From the NCBI RefSeq assembly GCF_030376605.1, contig NZ_JARRAE010000009.1, positions 62,001 through 126,000 of the forward strand: a DNA stretch of 64,000 bases. Reading direction: 5' to 3'. Below, in pieces: positions 16,748-26,754 of this stretch. This DNA comes from Pseudochrobactrum sp. sp1633 (GTDB lineage Bacteria; Pseudomonadota; Alphaproteobacteria; Rhizobiales; Rhizobiaceae). The notes below the pieces were generated by a model that saw only the letters and a list, made by a program, of their open reading frames with translations, was not told the origin of the DNA and ran no database searches. Positions within the stretch are counted from its first letter, which is position 1. Each line of letters opens with the position of its first letter. A program made the position numbers and the translations under genes.

Positions 16748-18667
16748 ATGTCTGAGCAAGAAAATAAAACCCGCATGAGCAGACGGCAATTACTCGGCAC
16801 CTCCGCTTTTGTGGCGGCTGCCGGTGCCAGCGGCATGGGCGGCGCGCTCGTTATGGCCGGAGCGCCAAAACAGGCAATGGCAGCATCTGCTGCATCCGGT
16901 TCAAGCGCCGAAGTTAAACCGGGCGAACTGGATGAATATTACACATTCTTTTCCAGCGGTCAGAGCGGTGAAGTGCGCATTGTCGGCCTGCCATCCATGC
17001 GTGAGCTGATGCGTATTCCGGTGTTCAACCGCGACAGTGCCACAGGCTGGGGACAGACCAATGAAAGTCTGAAAATTCTCCGTGACGGCATGCTGCCTGA
17101 AGATCGCGAATTCATGAAAGACCGCGGCGGCGTTTTCGACAATGGTGACCTTCACCACCCGCATCTTTCCTTTACTGACGGTACTTATGACGGCCGCTAT
17201 CTCTATGCCAATGACAAGGCCAATACCCGCGTCTGCCGTATCCGCCTTGATGTGATGAAATGCGACAAGATCATTCAGCTGCCGAACCAGCACACGGTTC
17301 ACGGCCTGCGCGTGCAGAAATATCCGAAAACCGGCTATGTGTTCTGTAACGGTGAAGACCGTGTGCCGATCCCGAATGACGGCACCAACCTGACCGACAC
17401 CAAAAACTATCATGCGATTTTTACCGCTGTTGACGGTGAGAGCATGAAAGTCGCATGGCAGGTGATGATTGACGGCAATCTGGACAATGTCGACTGCGAC
17501 TATCAGGGCAAATATGCTTTCGCGACCTGCTATAATTCGGAAGAAGGCACAACGCTTGCCGAAATGATGGAAAGCGAGCAGGACTGGATTGTTATCTTCA
17601 ACCTTAAGCGGATTGAAGAAGCTGTTGCCAAAGGTGAATTTAAAGAAATGGGCGGCGTTCCGGTGATTGACGGTCGCAAAGGCTCCAAATTCACCCGCTA
17701 CATTCCGGTACCAAACAGCCCGCATGGTATGAATACTGCGCCGGACGGCATTCACATTGTTGCCAATGGTAAATTGTCGCCGACTGTCACCGTCTTCGAC
17801 GTGCGCAAATTTGATGATCTGTTTGATGACAAGATCAATCCGCGTGATGCTGTTGTGGCTGAACCGGAACTCGGTCTCGGACCTTTGCACACCGCCTATG
17901 ACGGCAAAGGCAACGCCTATACAACATTGTTCATCGACAGTCAGGTCTGCAAGTGGAACATCGAAGACGCCAAACGCGCCTATAAAGGCGAAAAAGTGGA
18001 TCCGATCCGCCAGAAACTGGATGTGCAGTATCAGCCGGGCCACAACCACACATCGATGGGGCAAACCAAAGAGGCTGATGGCAAATGGCTGATATCCCTC
18101 AATAAATTCTCCAAAGACCGCTATCTCAATGTGGGCCCTCTTAAGCCGGAAAATGATCAGCTTATTGATATTTCCGGAGATAAAATGGTGGTTGTTCATG
18201 ACGGACCGAGTTTTGCCGAACCCCATGACGCAACAATCGTGCATCGCTCCAAGATCAATCCGGTCAATTTCTGGAGCCGTGAGGATCCGTTCTTTGCCGA
18301 TGCTGTTGCTCAGGCAAAGGCCGATGGTGTCGATCTGATGGAAGCCTCAGAAGTCATTCGCGACGGCAATAAAGTGCGCGTCTATATGACTTCGGCTGCC
18401 CCTGCTTTCAGCCTTGAGGAATTCACCGTCAAACAGGGTGATGAAGTCACTGTCTACGTCACCAATATTGATGAAATCGAAGACCTGACGCACGGTTTCT
18501 CGATCATCAATTACGGCATCAACATGGAAGTGGCACCGCAGGCTACCGCCTCGGTCACCTTCATCGCCAACAAGCCGGGCGTATGGTGGTATTATTGCTC
18601 ATGGTTCTGCCATGCCATGCATATGGAAATGAAAGGCCGTATGCTTGTCGAGCCGAAAGGCGCGTAA
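16748..18667 (+). CDS. nosZ: Nitrous oxide reductase, clade I
   Basis: A 639-aa periplasmic multicopper enzyme that reduces N2O to N2. The Tat signal ([12 protein letters not shown], residues 10-21) marks clade I. A seven-bladed propeller holds the CuZ histidines (for example DLHHPH and GPLHT). The C-terminal cupredoxin carries the CuA set Cys617, Trp619, Cys621, His625 and Met628 ([12 protein letters not shown]). It lies 23 bp after nosR, preceded by TGGAGA. Confidence 0.98.
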   Translation: MSEQENKTRMSRRQLLGTSAFVAAAGASGMGGALVMAGAPKQAMAASAASGSSAEVKPGELDEYYTFFSSGQSGEVRIVGLPSMRELMRIPVFNRDSATGWGQTNESLKILRDGMLPEDREFMKDRGGVFDNGDLHHPHLSFTDGTYDGRYLYANDKANTRVCRIRLDVMKCDKIIQLPNQHTVHGLRVQKYPKTGYVFCNGEDRVPIPNDGTNLTDTKNYHAIFTAVDGESMKVAWQVMIDGNLDNVDCDYQGKYAFATCYNSEEGTTLAEMMESEQDWIVIFNLKRIEEAVAKGEFKEMGGVPVIDGRKGSKFTRYIPVPNSPHGMNTAPDGIHIVANGKLSPTVTVFDVRKFDDLFDDKINPRDAVVAEPELGLGPLHTAYDGKGNAYTTLFIDSQVCKWNIEDAKRAYKGEKVDPIRQKLDVQYQPGHNHTSMGQTKEADGKWLISLNKFSKDRYLNVGPLKPENDQLIDISGDKMVVVHDGPSFAEPHDATIVHRSKINPVNFWSREDPFFADAVAQAKADGVDLMEASEVIRDGNKVRVYMTSAAPAFSLEEFTVKQGDEVTVYVTNIDEIEDLTHGFSIINYGINMEVAPQATASVTFIANKPGVWWYYCSWFCHAMHMEMKGRMLVEPKGA

Positions 18668-18673
18668 GTGGTC

Positions 18674-20092
18674 ATGAAACACCGGCATCAGACAGACAAA
18701 CACAGGCCTGTGCTATTATCCGCCACGGCTTTGTGCATCTGCAGTTTGCTTTCTGTCAGCATTATTTCTCCGGCTCAGGCCGGAGAAATAACCGTGCCTG
18801 CAGGGCAGAACCTGCAAGCCGTCATTGATCAGGCCGCGTCCGGCGACACCATCCGTCTGCTCAAAGGAAAACATGCCGGAGCGATCATTCTTGACAATAA
18901 AATCCTGCTTGAAGGTGAAGCGGGAGCGATCATTGACGGAATGGGTAAAGGTAACACAATTACCGTCAATGCGCCCGAGGCCGTTATCCGTGGGCTGGAA
19001 GTTACCGGTTCAGGCGACAATCTGTTTGACCTGAATGCCGGTATTTTCATTGCCAAAACGGCCACCGGCGCACGGGCGGAGAATAACCGACTGGTTGATA
19101 ATCTCTATGGCATCTATCTGCACGGCGCCAAAGAATCCGTGGCAGAAGGCAATGAGATCATCGGCAAGCGCGGCGTGCGCATGTCGCAGACCGGCAGCGG
19201 CATTTCTATCTGGAATGCTCCGGGTGCAAAAGTTCTCAATAACACCATTCGTTTTGGACGCGACGGCATCTACACCAATGCCAGCCGTAAGAATATTTTC
19301 CGCGGCAATCTCATGGAAAATGTGCGTTTTGCTGTCCATTATATGTACACCAACGACAGTGAAGTCAGCGATAATATCTCGCGCAATAATTCTGTCGGCT
19401 TTGCCATTATGTATACCAGCCGGCTTAAAATCACCGGCAATCTTTCCGATGGCGACCGCGACCACGGCCTACTGCTGAACTACGCGAACAGCTCCGTTGT
19501 TACCGGCAATCAGGTTATCGGCAGAATGCAACCGGCCGACCGCTGGCTGGATGCAGGCATTCAAACCGCCGAACACGGCCTGCCCGCACCCGATGCTGCC
19601 GCTCCCGCAGATACGGGCAGTATGCGGCTGGGGCCTGAGAAATGCGTTTTCATCTACAATGCCAATAAGAATAAATTCACCGGCAACAGTTTTGAAAATT
19701 GCAGCATCGGCATTCATTTCACCGCCGGTTCAGAAGGCAATGTGATGAGCGGCAATGCCTTCATCAACAATCGCAATCAGGTCAAATATGTCGGTACCCG
19801 CAATCTCGACTGGTCTGCCAAAGGCCGCGGCAATTACTGGAGTGACAATCCCGCCTTTGACCTCAATGGCGACGGCATTGCCGACAGTCCCTACCGGCCG
19901 AATGACCTGATCGACAAAGTTTTATGGACAGCGCCGCAGGCCAAAATCCTCATTAACAGTCCGGCGATCCAGACGATCCGCTGGGCACAAACCCAGTTTC
20001 CCGCATTGATGCCGGGCGGTGTCATCGACAGCTTTCCGCTGATGAAACCACCCTTAGTGCAGCTGAAATCCGGAGGCGAAAAGAACAAATGA
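18674..20092 (+). CDS. nosD: NosD, periplasmic copper-site maturation factor
   Basis: A 472-aa protein with a signal peptide (cleavage likely after AQA) and a right-handed beta-helix made of CASH repeats (VIRGLEVTGSGDNLFDLNAG, then NRLVDNLYGIYLHGA and so on). NosD works with the NosFY ABC complex in building the CuZ centre of NosZ. The ATG at 18674 or a GTG at 18668 could be the start; both follow the nosZ stop almost directly. The stop overlaps the nosF ATG (ATGA). Confidence 0.95.
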   Translation: MKHRHQTDKHRPVLLSATALCICSLLSVSIISPAQAGEITVPAGQNLQAVIDQAASGDTIRLLKGKHAGAIILDNKILLEGEAGAIIDGMGKGNTITVNAPEAVIRGLEVTGSGDNLFDLNAGIFIAKTATGARAENNRLVDNLYGIYLHGAKESVAEGNEIIGKRGVRMSQTGSGISIWNAPGAKVLNNTIRFGRDGIYTNASRKNIFRGNLMENVRFAVHYMYTNDSEVSDNISRNNSVGFAIMYTSRLKITGNLSDGDRDHGLLLNYANSSVVTGNQVIGRMQPADRWLDAGIQTAEHGLPAPDAAAPADTGSMRLGPEKCVFIYNANKNKFTGNSFENCSIGIHFTAGSEGNVMSGNAFINNRNQVKYVGTRNLDWSAKGRGNYWSDNPAFDLNGDGIADSPYRPNDLIDKVLWTAPQAKILINSPAIQTIRWAQTQFPALMPGGVIDSFPLMKPPLVQLKSGGEKNK

Positions 20093-21009
20093 CTGAAACA
20101 GTAAAGCTTGCCGGTGTCACCAAAGCCTATGGCAAATTCAATGCGATCAGCGATGCCTCTTATGTGTTGAATGCCGGTGAAAATATCGCGCTTGTCGGCC
20201 ATAATGGTGCAGGCAAAACCACAATGATTAAGCTGATGCTGGGGCTGATCCGCCCGACACATGGAAAAGTGCTGGTACTTGGTGAAGACCCTGCAGCCGG
20301 ACAATTCGCGGCACGGCGCAAACTTGGCTATCTGCCGGAGCATGTCTCCTTCAACATGGCGCTGACCGGCCGTGAGACCTTAGCCTTTTATGCAAGGCTC
20401 AAATCGGTTCCTTTGAAAGAAACTGCTGCACTGCTCGATCATGTCGGCCTTTCCCATGCCGCAGACCGGCGGATCAGCACCTATTCCAAAGGCATGCGTC
20501 AAAGGCTCGGTCTGGCACAGGCCTTGCTCGGCAAACCAGCGGTTCTCCTGCTTGATGAGCCGACGACCGGCCTCGATCCCGCATTGCGCAAGAATTTCTA
20601 CGATCTTCTGGAGGTTATGCGCGCGGAAGGCACCACAATTCTCATGTCCTCCCATGCGCTCACCGAACTGGAAAACCGTGTCGGACGGGTCATCATTGCC
20701 AATCGCGGCAAGGTCATCGCAGACGGTTCACTGGACGATCTGCGCCATATTGCTCGCTTGCCTGTGCGCATGCGTGTCAGCCTGACCCAAGGGGACAAAG
20801 CACCGCTCTGCCCTCAGCAAAACTTACGGATAGCATGGCAAAAAACAGGCTTTGCAACCTTTGAAACAGATGTGCCGACGGAAGAGAAGATTGGCTTTTT
20901 ACAGTCAGTCATCGCGCAAAATCACAACATTGCTGACATTGATGTTATCGCTCCGACACTGGATGAGCTTTACGCCCATTTCCTGACGGACAGGGAGGCG
21001 GCAGAATGA
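20089..21009 (+). CDS. nosF: NosF, ABC ATPase of the copper-site maturation complex
   Basis: A 306-aa ABC ATPase with Walker A GHNGAGKT (37-44), signature YSKGMRQRLG, Walker B VLLLDEPTTGLDP and a switch His in SSHALTE. It pairs with the membrane protein NosY and the periplasmic NosD. It overlaps both neighbours by 4 bases, which predicts coupled translation of DFY. Confidence 0.96.
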   Translation: MTETVKLAGVTKAYGKFNAISDASYVLNAGENIALVGHNGAGKTTMIKLMLGLIRPTHGKVLVLGEDPAAGQFAARRKLGYLPEHVSFNMALTGRETLAFYARLKSVPLKETAALLDHVGLSHAADRRISTYSKGMRQRLGLAQALLGKPAVLLLDEPTTGLDPALRKNFYDLLEVMRAEGTTILMSSHALTELENRVGRVIIANRGKVIADGSLDDLRHIARLPVRMRVSLTQGDKAPLCPQQNLRIAWQKTGFATFETDVPTEEKIGFLQSVIAQNHNIADIDVIAPTLDELYAHFLTDREAAE

Positions 21010-21836
21010 AAAATCTAACCATTATAGCCTTTAAGGAAATTCAGGAAGGCTTGCGCAACCGCTGGGTGCTGGCAACCACATTGCTGCTCGCGGCACTGGC
21101 GCTGAGTATGAGCTTTCTCGGTAATGCACCAACCGGCAGCACCATCGGCTCCAACCGGCTGGATGTGGTGATTGTCAGCCTCTCCAGCCTCACTATCTTT
21201 CTGATACCGCTGATTGCCCTACTGATCTCTCATGATGCCATTGTCGGGGAAATGGAGCGCGGCACCATGCTGTTGCTGCTGAGTTACCCCATCGGCCGCC
21301 GGCAAGTCATTCTTGGCAAGTTCTTGGGGCAACTGACCATTCTCGCTTTCGCCACCCTGTTTGGCTATGGCAGCACCGCTGTATTGCTGGCTCTGACCGG
21401 CGGCGGCATCGATGCTGCAAGCTGGCTGGCGCTGCTGTCACTAATCGGCTCATCTGTCTTGCTTGGTGCGGTATTCATCGCCATCGGCTTTTTCGCCAGC
21501 ACTATCGTGCGTGAGCGTAGCACCGCTGCGGGCATTGCCATCGGCATCTGGCTGCTCTTCGTACTGATCTACGACATGGCTCTGCTGGGGCTGCTGGTGC
21601 TCGATCAGGGACAGGTAATCGGCGCTGCCCTGCTCAATATTCTGCTGTTGATCAACCCGACTGATGCCTATCGCCTGCTCAATTTCGGCAGCGGCGGTGC
21701 CGGTGCCCTCACCGGCATGGGCGGTCTTGCAGGTAATGCAACACTTGGCACCGGCATTCTCACACTGGCATTGGGGCTATGGGCTATTATCCCGCTCGGC
21801 CTGTCGATGCTGGTCTTTTCGAGGAAAGAACTATGA
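21006..21836 (+). CDS. nosY: NosY, ABC permease of the copper-site maturation complex
   Basis: A 276-aa integral membrane protein of the ABC-2 type with about six helices. It contains IVGEMERGTMLLLLSYPIGRRQ, the conserved segment after the second helix. It is the membrane partner of NosF. It overlaps nosF and nosL by 4 bases each. Confidence 0.96.
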   Translation: MKNLTIIAFKEIQEGLRNRWVLATTLLLAALALSMSFLGNAPTGSTIGSNRLDVVIVSLSSLTIFLIPLIALLISHDAIVGEMERGTMLLLLSYPIGRRQVILGKFLGQLTILAFATLFGYGSTAVLLALTGGGIDAASWLALLSLIGSSVLLGAVFIAIGFFASTIVRERSTAAGIAIGIWLLFVLIYDMALLGLLVLDQGQVIGAALLNILLLINPTDAYRLLNFGSGGAGALTGMGGLAGNATLGTGILTLALGLWAIIPLGLSMLVFSRKEL

Positions 21837-22375
21837 GATTAATCTCCCTTTTTATCCCTCTGGCCATGTCTCTCGCCGTAAGCGCCTGCTCGCCTGAAAA
21901 ACAGGCTGAGGCACCTGCTCCGTTTGCTCTGACAGAAGCCGCGATGGGGCGCTATTGCGGCATGAATGTGCTGGAACATGCAGGCCCTAAGGGACAGGTC
22001 ATTCTTCATCCTGCAAGCGAAGCAATCTGGTTCTCCTCCGCGCGTGACACGCTGGCCTTCACCATGCTGCCGGAAGAGCCGAAAAACATAGCGGCAATAT
22101 ATGTGTCCGACATGGCAAAAGCCCCCAACTGGGAACAACCGGGTGCGCAAAACTGGGTTGATGCCAAACAGGCCTTTTACGTGATCAACAGCAATGCCAC
22201 CGGTGGCATGGGCGCCAAGGAAACAGTGCCGTTCTCAACGCGTGAAGCGGCAGAAAACTTCAGCAAAGACAAAGGCGGCACCATCGTGACCTTTGCCGAG
22301 ATTCCGCAGGATTATGTGCTTGGTACGTCCGACACCCCCGCTGAAGCTGAACCGGCGATGAGCCCCCATCATTAA
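21833..22375 (+). CDS. nosL: NosL, outer/periplasmic copper-chaperone lipoprotein
   Basis: A 180-aa lipoprotein with lipobox LAVSAC and then MGRYCGMNV, the Cys/Met pair used for Cu(I) binding in NosL. The DAKQAFYVINS and GAKETVPF segments are typical of the family. It delivers copper to NosD for NosZ assembly. The ATG at 21833 overlaps the nosY stop and is preceded by GAGGAAAG. A longer upstream frame is an overlap artefact. Confidence 0.93.
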   Translation: MRLISLFIPLAMSLAVSACSPEKQAEAPAPFALTEAAMGRYCGMNVLEHAGPKGQVILHPASEAIWFSSARDTLAFTMLPEEPKNIAAIYVSDMAKAPNWEQPGAQNWVDAKQAFYVINSNATGGMGAKETVPFSTREAAENFSKDKGGTIVTFAEIPQDYVLGTSDTPAEAEPAMSPHH

Positions 22376-22403
22376 TCCTTACAGAACCCGCAGGGAGGCT
22401 GCT

Positions 22404-23414
22404 ATGGCAAACCATCTCAATCGCAGACGCTTTATCGGCATCAGCTGTGCTGCCGCCGGTTTAAGCCTGCTACCGTTTCATGCCTCAGCTGCATCACAAA
22501 CGGATGCTCTGATCTGGCAGGGCTATGCGCTGGGTGCACCTGCAAAAATCATATTGCACCATTCCGACAAAAAGGCCGCACAAGCACTGCTGCGTCAGGT
22601 TCAGGGAGAGATTGCCCGTCTGGAAGATATCTTCAGCCTGTACCGGCCGGACTCCGAGCTTGCCGTGCTCAACCGTTCCGGCGCGTTGGTTTCGCCTTCG
22701 CCGGAAATGGTTGACCTTCTGGAGAGATGCCACGGCTTCTGGCAGCAAAGCGGTGGCGTGTTTGATCCGACCATCCAACCGCTCTGGACTTGTCTTGCCC
22801 GACACTTCTCGTCCGATCATCCCTCACCTGCTGGCCCGTCAGAACAAGAGCTGCAAAAAGCACTGGCCTTAACCGGCTTTGATGCGGTTCGCTTTAACAA
22901 AGACCGGATTGTCTTTACACGTCCTGAAATGGCAATAACGCTCAACGGCGTGGCGCAAGGCTATATCACTGACCGGATCACACAACTGCTCTCTGAGCAC
23001 GGCGTAACCAATACACTGATCAATCTGGGTGAATATCGCACCTTGGATAATCAGCCCGATGGCACGCTCTGGCAGATCGGTATTGCTGATCTTGAAACAG
23101 ACCAGCAACCGGATCAGACACTGGAACTCTCCGGTAATGCGCTGGCCACCTCAGGCGGTGCCGGTTTCAGGTTTGATCCGGCGGGGCACTTCAACCATCT
23201 GCTCAATCCGAAGGCGAAACCAGACGGTGATCTGTCTTCCAACCTATATCAGCGCCTGACAGTTGTCGCCCCTGATGCAACGTCTGCCGATGCATGGGCA
23301 ACAGCTTTCAGTCTGATGGAACCAACAGAAATCCGCGCAATTTTGCAAAATATGCCCGCAACTTCTGTCTATGTAAAAACTGAAAATGAAGGCTTTCACA
23401 TGCTAAAACTCTGA
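22404..23414 (+). CDS. nosX: NosX, ApbE-type FMN transferase for NosR
   Basis: A 336-aa periplasmic ApbE-like protein with an RRRFIGISCAAAG twin-arginine-type leader. Motifs include RLEDIFSLYRPDSELAVLN, a LNGVAQGYITD substrate-binding segment, and a C-terminal TSADAWATAFSLM metal-binding region. ApbE enzymes attach FMN to the SGAT threonine, and NosX is the one that flavinylates NosR in alphaproteobacteria. It lies 28 bp after nosL with AGGGAGG upstream, closing the nosRZDFYLX cluster. Confidence 0.95.
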   Translation: MANHLNRRRFIGISCAAAGLSLLPFHASAASQTDALIWQGYALGAPAKIILHHSDKKAAQALLRQVQGEIARLEDIFSLYRPDSELAVLNRSGALVSPSPEMVDLLERCHGFWQQSGGVFDPTIQPLWTCLARHFSSDHPSPAGPSEQELQKALALTGFDAVRFNKDRIVFTRPEMAITLNGVAQGYITDRITQLLSEHGVTNTLINLGEYRTLDNQPDGTLWQIGIADLETDQQPDQTLELSGNALATSGGAGFRFDPAGHFNHLLNPKAKPDGDLSSNLYQRLTVVAPDATSADAWATAFSLMEPTEIRAILQNMPATSVYVKTENEGFHMLKL

Positions 23415-23485
23415 AAATGATAGCAATATATTGAATTGCGCCACGCTTCACAAAGCTTTACTACTCATCCCCACATTGATGAACA

Positions 23486-23504
23486 CGCAGGGTCGATCCC
23501 TGCG
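23486..23504. promoter_or_regulatory. Stem-loop in the leader between nosX and nnrR
   Basis: CGCAGGG-TCGAT-CCCTGCG forms a 7-bp perfect stem, 40 nt before the nnrR ATG. A small GCGG/CCGC hairpin follows at 23505-23518. With no T-run after it, it could be a nosX transcript end or a structured nnrR leader. No clear TTG-N8-CAA box was found for nnrR itself. Confidence 0.5.
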
Positions 23505-23543
23505 GCGGTTTTAGCCGCGTATCATGACTGCAAAGGGATGACT

Positions 23544-24236
23544 ATGATTGACCGCACTCTTGTCGGCGCATTGCCAATCTTTGCAGGAATGGAGGATACC
23601 GCATTAGACAAGCTGCTCGCCAATGCGGTTCAGCGCCCTGTGTCCAAAGGCGCAAAAGTCTTCGAACAAGGTCAAAAAGCAACATTATTCTACCTGCTGT
23701 TGCAAGGCAGGCTGAAAGTCATGCAGGTGACCGCCGGTGGTCAGCAGCTAATTGTCCGCGTTGTGCACCCCGGCGATCTGTTCGGCTTTGCCTTGGCGAT
23801 CGGGCGCACAGAATATCCGGGCACACCGGTTGCGGTCGCCGACAGTATTGTGCTCGCATGGCCGATGAACATGATGAACAGCTTTCTGGAGCGCAATCCT
23901 ACACTGGCAATCAATGCTATGCAGATGATCGGCCAGAGGCTGGATCAGGCACATATCCGTATCCGTGAAATGTCCACGCAGGAAGTAGAGCGCCGCATCG
24001 CCCATACGGTTATCCGGCTGGCGCAGGAAGCCGGCGTCCCTGACGGTGATAATATCCGCATTGATTTTCCGATTTCGCGCCAAGACATTGCCGAAATGAC
24101 CGGAACCACGTTGCACACGGTTTCCCGAACGCTCAGCAACTGGGAAACCAAAGGTCTGGTCAAAGGCGGACGACAATTGCTTCTGGTCTGCAATTTGTCC
24201 GGCCTCACCCGACTGGCTGAACATGAAGATGACTAA
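23544..24236 (+). CDS. nnrR: NnrR-type Crp/Fnr family nitric-oxide-responsive regulator
   Basis: A 230-aa Crp/Fnr protein. The cyclic-nucleotide-like beta-roll is at about 10-120 (PGDLFGFALAIGRTEYPGTPVAV), then a long dimer helix. The winged helix contains ISRQDIAEMTGTTLHTVSRTL, the E-SR type recognition helix that reads TTG/CAA. It lacks the N-terminal cysteines of FNR, so it fits NO-sensing NnrR/Dnr. The ATG at 23544 has AAAGGG 6 nt upstream. The TTG-N8-CAA boxes at 14281, 24320 and 26755 are its likely targets. Confidence 0.85.
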   Translation: MIDRTLVGALPIFAGMEDTALDKLLANAVQRPVSKGAKVFEQGQKATLFYLLLQGRLKVMQVTAGGQQLIVRVVHPGDLFGFALAIGRTEYPGTPVAVADSIVLAWPMNMMNSFLERNPTLAINAMQMIGQRLDQAHIRIREMSTQEVERRIAHTVIRLAQEAGVPDGDNIRIDFPISRQDIAEMTGTTLHTVSRTLSNWETKGLVKGGRQLLLVCNLSGLTRLAEHEDD

Positions 24237-24319
24237 AGCGGTTACCGTTCAGACCGGATCATAGCGCGCACTCAAAACAGCATAATATTTTTATTCTGAA
24301 CCAGCGTTTATCCGCGTAT

Positions 24320-24333
24320 TTGCGCCCCGACAA
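24320..24333. promoter_or_regulatory. Candidate NnrR box of pseudoazurin-nnrS
   Basis: TTTG-CGCCCCGA-CAAA (24319-24334) fits TTG-N8-CAA, 70 bp before the pseudoazurin ATG. Read on the other strand it begins TTTGTC and ends GCGCAAA, resembling the nosR and DUF2249 boxes. Confidence 0.6.
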
Positions 24334-24403
24334 AGAGCCATACTTCTATCTGTCTTAAGTATCCGTCAGCCGCAGCAGCGGTTACCTTTTTTCGGAGACT
24401 GAC

Positions 24404-24847
24404 ATGAAACTTACCGCAACAAAACTGGCTCTGACAGCAGGCGCTTTCGCCCTCTTCACCCTGCCCGTATTCGCCGCCGATATTGAAGTGCATATGCTCA
24501 ATAAAGGCGCAGAAGGTGCGATGGTTTTTGAACCGGCCTATATCAAGGCCAATCCCGGCGACAACATCATCTTCATCCCTACCGACAAAGGCCACAATGT
24601 CGAGTCCGTCAAGGATATGATCCCTGAGGGCGTTGAGAAGTTCAAAAGCAAAATCAATGAAAATTACACGCTGACCGTTCAGCAGAATGGTGCCTATCTG
24701 GTCAAATGCACCCCGCATTACTCGATGGGCATGGCAGCCCTTATCGTTGTGGGCGACAATCCTGCTAATCTCGACGCTATTCTTGCGGCAAAAAAACCTA
24801 AACCCGTGCAGGCGCGTATCGAAAAAGCACTTGCTGGCGCGCAGTAA
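24404..24847 (+). CDS. Pseudoazurin, periplasmic type 1 copper electron carrier
   Basis: A 147-aa cupredoxin with a cleavable signal peptide (after VFA). The type 1 copper ligands are His64 (KGHNVE), Cys102, His105 and Met110 (CTPHYSMGM), the pseudoazurin spacing. It carries electrons from the bc1 complex to copper nitrite reductase or nitrous oxide reductase. It sits 35 bp upstream of nnrS, likely one transcript under the box at 24320. Confidence 0.95.
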   Translation: MKLTATKLALTAGAFALFTLPVFAADIEVHMLNKGAEGAMVFEPAYIKANPGDNIIFIPTDKGHNVESVKDMIPEGVEKFKSKINENYTLTVQQNGAYLVKCTPHYSMGMAALIVVGDNPANLDAILAAKKPKPVQARIEKALAGAQ

Positions 24848-24882
24848 TAACCGCCTTCCTGTAGCGGAATAAGGAGGCATCA

Positions 24883-26124
24883 ATGAGCGTCCCTGATAAT
24901 GCACATAGCCTGAAAGGCACAACTGCCAAAACAAGGAAGCCCGTACCCCGTGGTCTGAAAATGACAGGCCCCGTGATTTTCAGTTATGGTTTCAGACCAT
25001 TCTTTCTGGGTGCGGGCATATGGGCAGTTTTTGCCATGTTGTTATGGATTTTGTCACTGACGCTCGGCATGCCTCTCGGCGGCTCTTATGATGCGCTCAA
25101 CTGGCATGCCCATGAAATGCTGTTCGGTTTCGGCTCTGCCGTATTGGCCGGTTTTTTGTTAACGGCGGTACCGAACTGGACCGGCAGCCTGCCGGTTTCG
25201 GGAACACCGCTGATCGTGCTTTCCGGTGTCTGGCTCGCAGGGCGCTTAGCCTTCCTCTATCCGGATCTGATCAATTTCTATGCGGCCATTGCTCTGGAAA
25301 GCCTGTTTCTTCCTCTGTTGCTGGCAATCTGTGCCCGTGAAATCATTGCCGGTCACAAGTGGAAAGACCTTAAAGTTCTGATCGGACTTGGCGCACTCAC
25401 AATCGCCAATCTGACCTTCCATTATACGGTTATTACCGGCGGGGATATTGCACTTGCCAGCCGCATCGCTGTCAGCGCTTATATGATGCTGATCATGATT
25501 ATCGGCGGCCGCATTGTACCGAGTTTCACCCGCAACTGGCTCAACCGCAACAATAATCCCCGTTTTCCAGTGCCGTTTAACCGTTATGGTATAGCCTGCC
25601 TTATCGCAGGTGCCGTCACGCTTTTAAGCTGGATTATCGCACCGGATACAGTAGCCACGCTGCTTCTCGCCTGTCTTGCAGCCGTTATGCATAGTGCGCG
25701 ACTGATACGCTGGCGCGGTTGGCAAACATATTCTGAGAAACTGCTGCTCATCCTGCATATTGCCTATGCATTCATACCGGCCGGATTTATCGCTATTGCT
25801 TTGTCTGCCGCCGGTCTTCTCAACACCTATTCCACCCTGCATATTATCACTGTCGGTGCCATCGGCGGAATGATGCTTGCCGTGATGGGACGCGCCACAC
25901 GCGGCCATACAGGCAATGCGCTCAACGCATCCCTGACAACCAGCCTGTCTTATATTTGTCTGGTTGCTTCAGCGCTCATCAGGCCATTTGCGGAAATTAT
26001 TCTGAATTACTTCCATACAATTCTGGCCGTATCGGCGCTGTTATGGATCGCGGCTTTTGCACTGTTTGTCATCGAATATGCCCCGATGCTGGTGCAGGAT
26101 CGCCGGTTAAGATCAGGGGAATAA
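24883..26124 (+). CDS. nnrS: NnrS family heme-copper membrane protein
   Basis: A 413-aa polytopic protein of the NnrS family with about twelve membrane helices. Conserved motifs include FSYGFRPFFLGAGIWAVFAM, DALNWHAHEMLFGFGSAVLAGFLLTAVPNWTG and GRIVPSFTRNWL. NnrS proteins protect against nitrosative stress and are regulated by NO-responsive factors. A near-perfect AAGGAGG precedes the ATG. Confidence 0.93.
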   Translation: MSVPDNAHSLKGTTAKTRKPVPRGLKMTGPVIFSYGFRPFFLGAGIWAVFAMLLWILSLTLGMPLGGSYDALNWHAHEMLFGFGSAVLAGFLLTAVPNWTGSLPVSGTPLIVLSGVWLAGRLAFLYPDLINFYAAIALESLFLPLLLAICAREIIAGHKWKDLKVLIGLGALTIANLTFHYTVITGGDIALASRIAVSAYMMLIMIIGGRIVPSFTRNWLNRNNNPRFPVPFNRYGIACLIAGAVTLLSWIIAPDTVATLLLACLAAVMHSARLIRWRGWQTYSEKLLLILHIAYAFIPAGFIAIALSAAGLLNTYSTLHIITVGAIGGMMLAVMGRATRGHTGNALNASLTTSLSYICLVASALIRPFAEIILNYFHTILAVSALLWIAAFALFVIEYAPMLVQDRRLRSGE

Positions 26125-26134
26125 AACCGGTGCT

Positions 26135-26160
26135 GTTCAGGTGCTGTCAGGCACCTGAAC
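26135..26160. terminator. Hairpin between convergent nnrS and DUF2249 genes
   Basis: GTTCAGGTGC-TGTCAG-GCACCTGAAC is a perfect 10-bp stem with a 6-nt loop, 10 bp after the nnrS stop. It overlaps the last codons of the convergent DUF2249 gene. There is no strong T-run, but the position suggests bidirectional 3' end formation. Confidence 0.55.
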
Positions 26161-26668
26161 GGATCATCATGCGGTATGTCTCACCGGTCGCATCAAAATT
26201 TCCGACCCATTGATGCCCACCTTTTTCGAGTTCCGGCAGCAGAAAACGTGGCTCGGCGGAAAACAACGCAAAAATCACGGCGCCTTCCTCAACCCTATCC
26301 AGCAAGTGCAGGATTTCTTCCGTCATGATCGACTGATCGGGCAAAGAATAATCCAGATAATGCATCGGGTCCGGCCAGATTTCCGGCGCAACAGTCTCAG
26401 CGGACAGGCTGACAGACTGTATCTTTTGTGCTGCCTCCTCAGGGATGACAGGAGAGAAAATGACCTCCCAGTCACCGCCACCGATCTCGCGGGCCTCATA
26501 GGAGAAGCCCTTTTTCTGCATGGCCTGAAACAACGGTACCGGCCGGAATGTCGCCAGAAGTTTCAGCGCCTGCCCTGTCTGCAATCCGGCAACGGCCTGC
26601 ATAATCTGCGGAAACGGTTCACCGCCTTCGCGCAATATCGGACGCACGTCCAGCTCAAACGGTTGCAT
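26147..26668 (-). CDS. DUF2249 protein of the denitrification regulon
   Basis: A 173-aa cytoplasmic protein built of two DUF2249-like halves. The first reads LDVRPILREGGEPFPQIMQAV and FRPVPLFQAMQKKGF; the second is YLDYSLPDQSIMTEEILHLLDRVEEGAVIFALFSAEPRFLLPEL. Proteins of this family accompany denitrification genes, but their biochemistry is not settled. The box at 26755 is 87 bp upstream, which places the gene in the same putative NnrR regulon as nosR and pseudoazurin. Confidence 0.85.
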   Translation of the reverse strand: MQPFELDVRPILREGGEPFPQIMQAVAGLQTGQALKLLATFRPVPLFQAMQKKGFSYEAREIGGGDWEVIFSPVIPEEAAQKIQSVSLSAETVAPEIWPDPMHYLDYSLPDQSIMTEEILHLLDRVEEGAVIFALFSAEPRFLLPELEKGGHQWVGNFDATGETYRMMIRSGA

Positions 26669-26754
26669 GGATTATCCCCACGATTAAAAACCTCAGTTAG
26701 CATGACAAAAATTCTGCTGATACTGAATTATAATCATGATTTCAGGTTGATATT

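Noticed and set aside
16901-18244. A 447-codon open frame antisense to nosZ
   Set aside because: The nosZ frame carries Tat, CuZ and CuA motifs; the antisense product has no recognisable motif and is a codon-bias artefact.
23430-23443. NnrR box upstream of nnrR (TTG-N8-CAC)
   Set aside because: Only one half-site fits and the flanks do not match the TTTG/CAAA pattern of the other three boxes.
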